A DNA stretch of 12,318 nt from Phoronis ovalis (Eukaryota; Phoronida; Phoronidae), in the NCBI GenBank assembly GCA_028565635.1, contig JAOXYB010046114.1:1-12318 (forward strand). The letters run 5' to 3'. The notes below the pieces were generated by a model, which worked only from the letters and a program-made list of their open reading frames with translations, was not told where the DNA came from and made no database searches. This document shows, one piece after another, positions 1 through 7,600 of this stretch; the first letter of the stretch is position 1, and the number at the start of each line of letters is the position of its first letter. A program made the position numbers and the translations under genes.

Positions 1-591
1 TTTAAAATTCCATATTAATTTTTATATCTTGAAATCGTTTGAGTATTCGTACTTTATGTTGATGCAAAAACGCTTTTCCAACACTATTCATAACCATAGC
101 GGTTGGAGACGTGCACATTCTACGTTTTAATCAATACTTTAAAAGATACAAATTAAATAAAAGGATCTAGTCGTGGTATATTACTCAAGACCCCGGGACT
201 CAAACACTACAACAAATTTTTTTGGAAAGATTTTTGAAGCCTTTTTGGCGTCGTGGTTGCATACAAAATTAATAATCACAACAAAATTACCGGTCATCAA
301 GATAACTATGTACATATGGGGTGTACACTACAAGCTTACAAAGTAATTAAAGTTCAATATTTGGCTAATCTTTATAAAAATATAATCATATTTATTATAA
401 TAGGCATTGTAACGCTCCTTGTAAAGTGACGCTAACATTTTAATTTAAATTCGGGTATTTCTCCCCAGGTGGTATATGTTGTACACTTGCAGGGGTTAGT
501 GTGGTGTGCAATATATTTTACCCGGAAAATTCAATTGTTCGCACAAAGGTTTAAGACTACTCTGTCGGGTTTTTTTAATTTCCATGCCGGA
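1..591. other. Non-genic left flank
   Basis: AT-rich DNA without any recognisable exon or RNA gene on either strand. The only notable point is AAGACCCCGG at 187-196, which is repeated in inverted orientation at 753-762, on the far side of the minisatellite. Confidence 0.6.
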
Positions 592-719
592 CCAGCGAGC
601 CTTCGGACTAAAGAGCTGTCGGGCCAACGAGCCTTCGGACTAGGGAGCTGTCCGACCAGCGAGCCTTCGGACTAGAGAGTTGTCGGACCAGCGAGCCGTC
701 GGACCAGAGAGCCGTCGGA
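592..719. repeat. GC-rich 16-bp minisatellite, eight units
   Basis: Eight consecutive 16-bp units related to CCAGCGAGCCTTCGGA fill 128 bp without spacers. The first six units alternate between a CCAGCGAGCCTTCGGA form and a CTAAAGAGCTGTCGGG-like form, giving a 32-bp higher-order period. The last two are CCAGCGAGCCGTCGGA and CCAGAGAGCCGTCGGA. Its GC content contrasts sharply with the surrounding AT-rich DNA. An open frame crosses it but shows no codon bias or motif and is not called as a gene. Confidence 0.9.
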
Positions 720-1217
720 ATAAAGACATACCACCCTAATTAGAACATACGTCCGGGGTCTTACAATCAGGGTAAAATAGTAAAAGTCAGTTTTACAGTT
801 TTTACTTTGATGTGATGAGTATCAGAACTTTAGCAACAAACATTACTTCTACTGTCACGGTGAGTGTGGTTGGCCTTAATGTACTCAAATCCATTGCCAA
901 AGTACTAGGCAGCAAAGTTAGTATTCTAAGTTTTGGTTCCATTACTTTGATTAACTGATGATCAAGGCATGACAAATTATTTTTTAGAAATAAAAAGTGT
1001 CCGAAAGTATATACTTACAAACTTAAGACTACAGTTTAATCGAATTCAAAAGTACACATATAATGCAAATTTCACGAAATGAAACCCTAATATCATATTT
1101 CATGGGAAAAGTTGTAAATTATCTAAAACGAAACCTCAAATATGCACTCACTTTCTCAAATATTATTTTGCTTGCCTCGAGCACGATACCTTGTGGGCGC
1201 AGACATGATAGTATACT
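720..1217. other. Region upstream of gene 1
   Basis: AT-rich sequence between the minisatellite and the shared 11-mer. No convincing TATA box or coding exon is visible. The segment from about 1160 to 1223 would hold any untranslated first exon of gene 1, since its proposed donor is at 1224. Confidence 0.5.
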
Positions 1218-1228
1218 CGTCGTGTAAG
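1218..1228 (+). promoter_or_regulatory. Paralog-shared upstream 11-mer: candidate untranslated exon end and splice donor, gene 1
   Basis: CGTCGTGTAAG lies 278 bp upstream of the chosen start of gene 1 and is identical to 10103-10113, which lies 288 bp upstream of the gene 2 start. Read as CGTCGT|GTAAGTC it is a near-perfect 5' splice site with the exon ending at 1223. A plausible acceptor is TTTTTACTAACAG ending at 1472, giving a 249-bp intron and a 23-nt leader before the ATG at 1496. This is inference from conservation and splice consensus. Confidence 0.5.
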
Positions 1229-1495
1229 TCTCCGTAGAGTTCTGACCTCAGAAGTTGAAATTACACGTTTATTTTTGTACCTTTGTAACTCCATACATTT
1301 CTCAGCTATTACTTAGACACATATGTCAGAATAATGGTTAAAAAGTTTTTAAAATCCCACCACTGCAAATACATAATAGTGTTAATGTTCTTATTCGAAA
1401 TGTCTCGACTGAGGGGAAAGACAAAACAACATCTGCGTGACGATCATCACGGAGACAAATTTTTACTAACAGAACAAGTTCAGATAAATCCAGAC

Positions 1496-1604
1496 ATGTG
1501 GATCTGCTATTATAATTTTCTTGTACTGGCTACGGTAGCTTTCTTTGAGGCCGGCAATGGCCAAGATTATCAACAACCAGAACAGATTCATATTGCTTAT
1601 GGAG
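1496..1604 (+). CDS. ACP7: Gene 1 coding exon 1: signal peptide and mature N-terminus
   Basis: The exon encodes 36 residues plus one base (phase 1 donor, GGAG|GTGAGG). It starts MWICYYNF, continues with a hydrophobic core (FLVLATVAFF) and reaches a plausible signal cleavage near EAGNG|QDY. It ends PEQIHIAYG, matching PEQIHLAYG in gene 2. I chose the ATG at 1496 because it puts the signal peptide at the N-terminus and aligns with the gene 2 start. An in-frame ATG at 1334 would add 54 residues, including a charged stretch before the signal sequence. That ATG would be removed if the acceptor-like site ending at 1472 is used. Confidence 0.78.
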
Positions 1605-4600
1605 GTGAGGCTTTACCATCATGCGTTTGCATATTTGCGAGATGAACCGTTTAGCCTTAGTTATTATTGGCTAAATTTTAGTAAATGCTGCAAACGTTTA
1701 TTCGAAGGAAACGTTAATAAAAACAAACTTTTTCTTGAGTTTTGTTACAAAATCAGACCAATTCGTTCAGCTATTTTGGCTGTGGAATTAAATAAATATT
1801 GCAGTTATTATTTATGCCAGATTAGTTGTTGTTATCCGAAGTAATTAAATTTACTAGAAAGTCTGAATGTATAATTTAGACACAATATATGACACATGGA
1901 TGTACTATCTATATCAGTTAGCTTTGAGGTTTGCTAAAATAAAAAGTGCTTCAAAATGTCTTTTTGTGTTTAATTATTTTTTGATTTTATTAATGTGCAA
2001 CTTATGGACTGGACTCAGTCTAATATTATTATAATGAAGTTTGTATCATTGAACATTTTTTTTACTCAAATTACCACAAAGTGATGATAAATTATACTTT
2101 TCCAGCTGTGTAACTAATATATTTCTAAGTCATATTTAAATGTTGATAGTTTGATACCATAAGGAAGGGCTCCAAAACTCCAATTTTATATATTTCTATT
2201 TTCATTACAACTAATAACGATCAATTTCTTGATAGTACTGTAAGTTATTAACAGTTATAAATGACGAAATATGAGTAAAATTAAAAAAAAATTATCAACT
2301 ATCAATCCTTATATATAATTAGTCCTTAGCTTCCTTAGCAGACAGGCTATATGCGACTTACGTTATACTATATTTAATGTTTGTGTTTACTTGTTTTTAC
2401 AGAAAATCCGGATGAGATGTCAGTTACATGGACAACATTCAATGCTACCAAAGAATCCATTGTGGAATATGGCATCAAAGATCTCCTCATGACAGCTTAT
2501 GGTTCCATCAGGAATTTTACTGATGGTGGATCTCTTCACAGACAATTCTTTATACATCAAGTTAATATCAAGGACCTTATACCAGGACAAAGATATAGTA
2601 AGAAAATGAAACATAGTTTTATCTTTGTTATATACAATTATTACAAGTCTGTATGCTGTACATGTTTTCTATGTGTCATTTAACTGGGTGGGGTAATTCA
2701 GGTGTCAAATTTCTGCAATTATGTAATAAAAGTTCTTTCCTGCATTGCAAGAAACATGCAAGAATCTCATTCATGCTGTTTAAAATTTGAAGAACAAAAC
2801 ATGATAGGAGGAGCAAAAAAATAGGTGGACAAAAAGACCTGAGTGGGAGACAATCGGTCTAAAATAACTTGCGGGGATCACTGCATGATAAGTCCTTATG
2901 TGAAACCTTATTTAATTGTAAGCAACTAACATAGGATGGGGCACCTACTTGTAATTAAGCAAGTAGCTGTTCTATGGATAAGTATTTACACATTCATTTG
3001 GTAAGTCAGAAATATTGTGCTGTATGAACTCTGTGTACTGGTTTTGCATCAAATCATTGGATAAAGCAACTGAGTTTTAATAATCATAAGGGATCCTGAA
3101 TACAATCATGATCATATACTTTTATTGCAATGACATAAATTATTTGGCTTGTACTTCCCATCATGGCTATACACTGATTGTGCTAGATTTGAAAAGCAAA
3201 CAGCATGGACGTGTATAGTCAAATAAAGTTTCTTTTTATAAATGCATTTAAAGCATCATCTTTAGTATTTCGCATGTTTAATTTATAGTGTACCACTGTG
3301 GCAGTAGTAATGGTTGGAGTGGTATTTATGAATTCCAAGCAATGAAAGCTGGGAGCAACTGGAGTCCACGCTTTGCTATATATGGAGATTTGGGAAATAC
3401 GAATCCCCAATCGCTATCCCGTTTACAAGAAGAAACTCAGAAAGGACTGTATGATGCCATATTGCATGTTGGGGATTTTGCTTATAACATGGAAACAGTA
3501 AGTGACTGTAATTTATGATGACTGATGAGGCACATTTTTATCCACTATATACCAAGCCAATAATTGTGGACTTAAGGTTACTTAAAAAATTTACTAATAT
3601 GCAACATTATCGATATTGCTTAGATCAGTGCCGGATAATATAAAAATATTTATGTAACACAAATATCTTCAGGGATTCATTTGTGCTTTATAGTAAATAA
3701 AAACTATCATTAAAATAAAAATATAAGTATTATCAATATTCTCCACAAAAAACATATGCTTGTTCAGGGCACCAATGAACTTTTATTAGTAAATGAACCT
3801 TGTATTATTTATCAACATTTTATCTAATTATCCATGTTTGGGGTTTACATAAGTAATATCATTGGCCCTGGAACATGCATACACTACTTTATGGAAAACA
3901 CTGTATTATATAGAAAAAAAATAATTTTCCCAAACAAAGTATTCATAAGAAATGTCCAGTTGGTAATTAAAGTATTAGAATTACCAGTGGATTCAGAAAA
4001 AGAATAATGAATGCAAAATTTGTATTCTGGGAAAGCACTTTAATCCCTCATTTTTATGATGCACTTCACAAATTTATTACCACAACTGAGGGTGTTGAGA
4101 TTAGAAATTGACCTTAGAAACAGAGGTAAATGATATCATTCGTAGTTCTATCAGATAAGTATGAGTTAGTGTGTGGTTCTTTGTGTTAATCACAGACTGC
4201 TGTTTATCATATTTTGTTGTTTAAACAAAAGATAGGTTTGTGCCGTGTGATATAACGAGCCTATAAAACATGATGTTTATCAGTATGTAAACTTGTAGTT
4301 AGCATATTTTATTGTTAGGAAAAAGTGTTTGATTGTGTTGTATAAAACATAAGATTATAACTATGTCCCGCACACCTATAACCCTTACTATTGTTTAGAA
4401 ATCCACTTCAAGAGCCATTTTTCAAGACTCTGACAATTACACAAGTAAATGAAGATAGGTGATCGTTATTCCTGTCATTCTGTTTTGCTTGGTTGGGTAT
4501 GCACTCATAGTATGACAGTTTGAACATGTGGTAAATAGTGAGATGACTGACAGTGTTCCTGGGAATGCTAACACATAAATATCACATTTTTTATCCAGCC

Positions 4601-7600
4601 ATTTTAGTCTAGTGACTATGAAAAAACATTATTGACCTGTGAGAATTAAGGCTTCATCAAACATCTCACTAGTCTTGAATCGCCACCAGATGACAAGGTA
4701 GTCGGTTATCTAATGAAGCTCACTGACAATAGATGAAATGCTACAACATGATTATTTTTATGGTTGTAGCATAATAATTGACCTTGTTATGAATCTGCCA
4801 ACTCTCATGTGAATTTAATTAAACAGGACCCTAATATTATTATTATTATTTTCTATTATTGCAATAGGAGAATGGCAAAGTTGGTGATGAATTTATGAAT
4901 CAGATACAGTCCATAGCTGCATATATTCCTTACATGACGTGTGTGGGAAACCATGAGTCTAATTAGTAAGTGACTGTTAAGTTTCTGCATACTATTTGTT
5001 TGGTGGTTCATTTAAGCATATTTATCGGAAGCACCCACCGAGTCTGTTCCCCATAATATCTGTTCCCCAAACGAGTCTGGCTGGCTGGCAAACCTTAAAG
5101 AGTTCATCCAGCTGGTAATGGGGAACAGATCTGATTCTCCACATTAACACCACTAAATGATTCATTTAAGCACGAAACACAATAAAACAATAACTTTTTT
5201 TGCAAAATTCAGTTGGCAGATAGAGTTCTCCCGCATTTTTAGCTGGCTGGTAAATTAAAAAAAATTCAGCTTGCTGGGGAGTGGGGAGCAGAGATGGCCT
5301 TCCAAGCTACGTTACCAAATGCTTTATCTAAGCATGAAACATGTAAAAAAATATGTTGGTGTGCTACGTAAAGCCATAAAAAATTATAATTAAGCAGAGG
5401 AAAGCTTTAATTTGAAGAGCTACTATCAGCATTCCTTTCTAAAAAAAATGGCTTATGATCTTCCTCCTTTGAGGTCACATGACCATGTTTAACTGAATAT
5501 TCTTCTTCTAGTCAACCTTGGCTTGAAACCCTTCTATAAATATCTTGCAATGTGTATCCCATTATTTCACATAATCTGCATGCTGATTGTTTAAGTATCT
5601 CAAAAAATGTATCTCAATTAACTAAGTACTTTGTGATACTAATTTCTAACTTATGAAATTTGTCTTATAATTTGATAATTAAATAATTTTTGTTAACTAA
5701 GGTTTCTTTGTTCAACTTGGTAATTCAACAAAGATGTTTTTTATTTGTAGTAATTTTACACACTACCGTAATAGATTCAGCATGCCTAAAGCAGGGGGTG
5801 ACGGACAGAATCTGTGGTACAGGTAAATAAATATTAGCATATCATAAATTATCCTATTAGTTTGATCATCTCAAAAGGGAGTTTCATAAATATTTCATAA
5901 TTTTTAGTTGGACCATGTGCTTCTCTTTCTAATTTTAATTTCAAAATTATAATGTGATCACCACAATTTTGTGTAAAATTTCACAAGCTGCAATGACGAA
6001 ACTGGATAGCAAACTTTCTATAGTGTCAGTATAGTGAATGCAGGTTGATGTGGTATTGTTGTCAAGGCACTTGAGGTGACAACACACTTATTTTGGTACA
6101 AGTTTGTCTACATAGACAGAACTAGATGTGCGTAACACCAGAAATCATGTTCAGAAAAGAAACTATTAAATAATAAACTTAAGATAATTTTTTTATCATA
6201 TGTAGTTAATAACAGTAGAAATTCATACTAAACTTCTAAAATTTGTGTTGTAGCTTCGACATTGGACCAGCACACATTATTGCCTTCTCAACTGAAGTTT
6301 ATTGGTATGTCCAGTATGGCTGGGAATTAATTGTTGAGCAGTATAACTGGCTGGAGCAGGATCTTAAGGTGTGTTCTACTTTGAATTCGAAAAGCACGAC
6401 ATTAATGTCACTTAAAGATACGTAGTAGTGATTACCAACTGCCATTATACAATCTATCAGTAATTCTTTGGGTAAATGTACACTGTGGAGATTTGTAAAG
6501 AGAAATTAGTTCTTTAGATCACTAATTGCCTGAACAATGATTTCAAAGAAAAGTTCAACTGGGATTGTTTCTGATAAAACTTCATGTATTACATGCAGAT
6601 CTTACATTGTAGGTGGTTAATAGGCAGTATATACATGAATTAATGTTCTTAAGTTATAACTGAAAACTGATTGATTAAAACCTTGGAAGTATTATTAGAA
6701 TCAGTCATTCGGTTAGTATTCAAAAAGTTGCACTTTAAGTTAATCGACCTGTCACGTGTCTGCTACAAATTGTTATTTCTTTAGAAAGAGTTGACCCAGT
6801 AAAATATTAATTTATATTAATTGCAGAAAGCTAACTTGCCAGAAAATCGTTCCAAGCGGCCGTGGATAATAACAATGGGTCATAAACCAATGTATTGTTC
6901 TAACAGCAATGATCCTACAGTCTGCTTAAATGTATACAATATGGTAGGTTCACTATGTGTTCTACTAACCGTCAATATCATCAAAAATACAAAAGCAACA
7001 AGTAGCGACATTAACAGAAATATATATTTTAAACCCATAACCACAGTTCATATGTAACAAACTACACTATTTTTTATTTTTGATAGGCAACTGCAGCTTA
7101 TGTAAACATTACCATGATTTCAATGTTGAGCAGATCATGAAAAGTTGCAACCATTCCTTTGCTTTGCATAATATGTTATGCCATCTGTGGGACCTAAAAT
7201 ATGGTGCGGAATGTTAATAATTAAAGCATTTTAATTAGGGGAAACTGTACTGTTATATATATAATCTATAAGTTTGTGGCATGAAATGTTTATGCATTAA
7301 TAATTTTAGGTTCGTACTGGTGCTGGATGGATTCATGCTTTTGGATTGGAAGATATGTTCTATAAGTATGGCGTTGATCTGCAGTTGTATGCTCATGAAC
7401 ATTCTTACGAGAGAATGTGGCCAGTTTATAATAGAACTGTGAGTAGCAAATATCACCATTTTGTAGTAAACATAAATTATTCCATGACATGAATAACCCA
7501 CCCTTAAAAACAATACAAAGCGTATTTGTTATTTCACTTGCGTGCAAGTATTCCGCTGTAGTTAGTTGCATCCAATGTCCATAAAGGAACTAACTATATT

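Larger units (their letters stand above)
3498..4867 (+). other. Gene 1 intron 3 (1370 bp)
   Basis: Longest intron, phase 0 (GTAAGT ... TTGCAATAG). It contains one arm of the dispersed inverted repeat (3724-3897), a 10-bp perfect stem-loop (4738-4772) and a short ATT microsatellite near 4835-4850. The rest is unremarkable AT-rich sequence. Confidence 0.88.

Noticed and set aside
469-675. Open frame of 68 codons over the minisatellite.
   Set aside because: It is explained by the repeat itself, lacks a convincing product and has no splice or promoter context.
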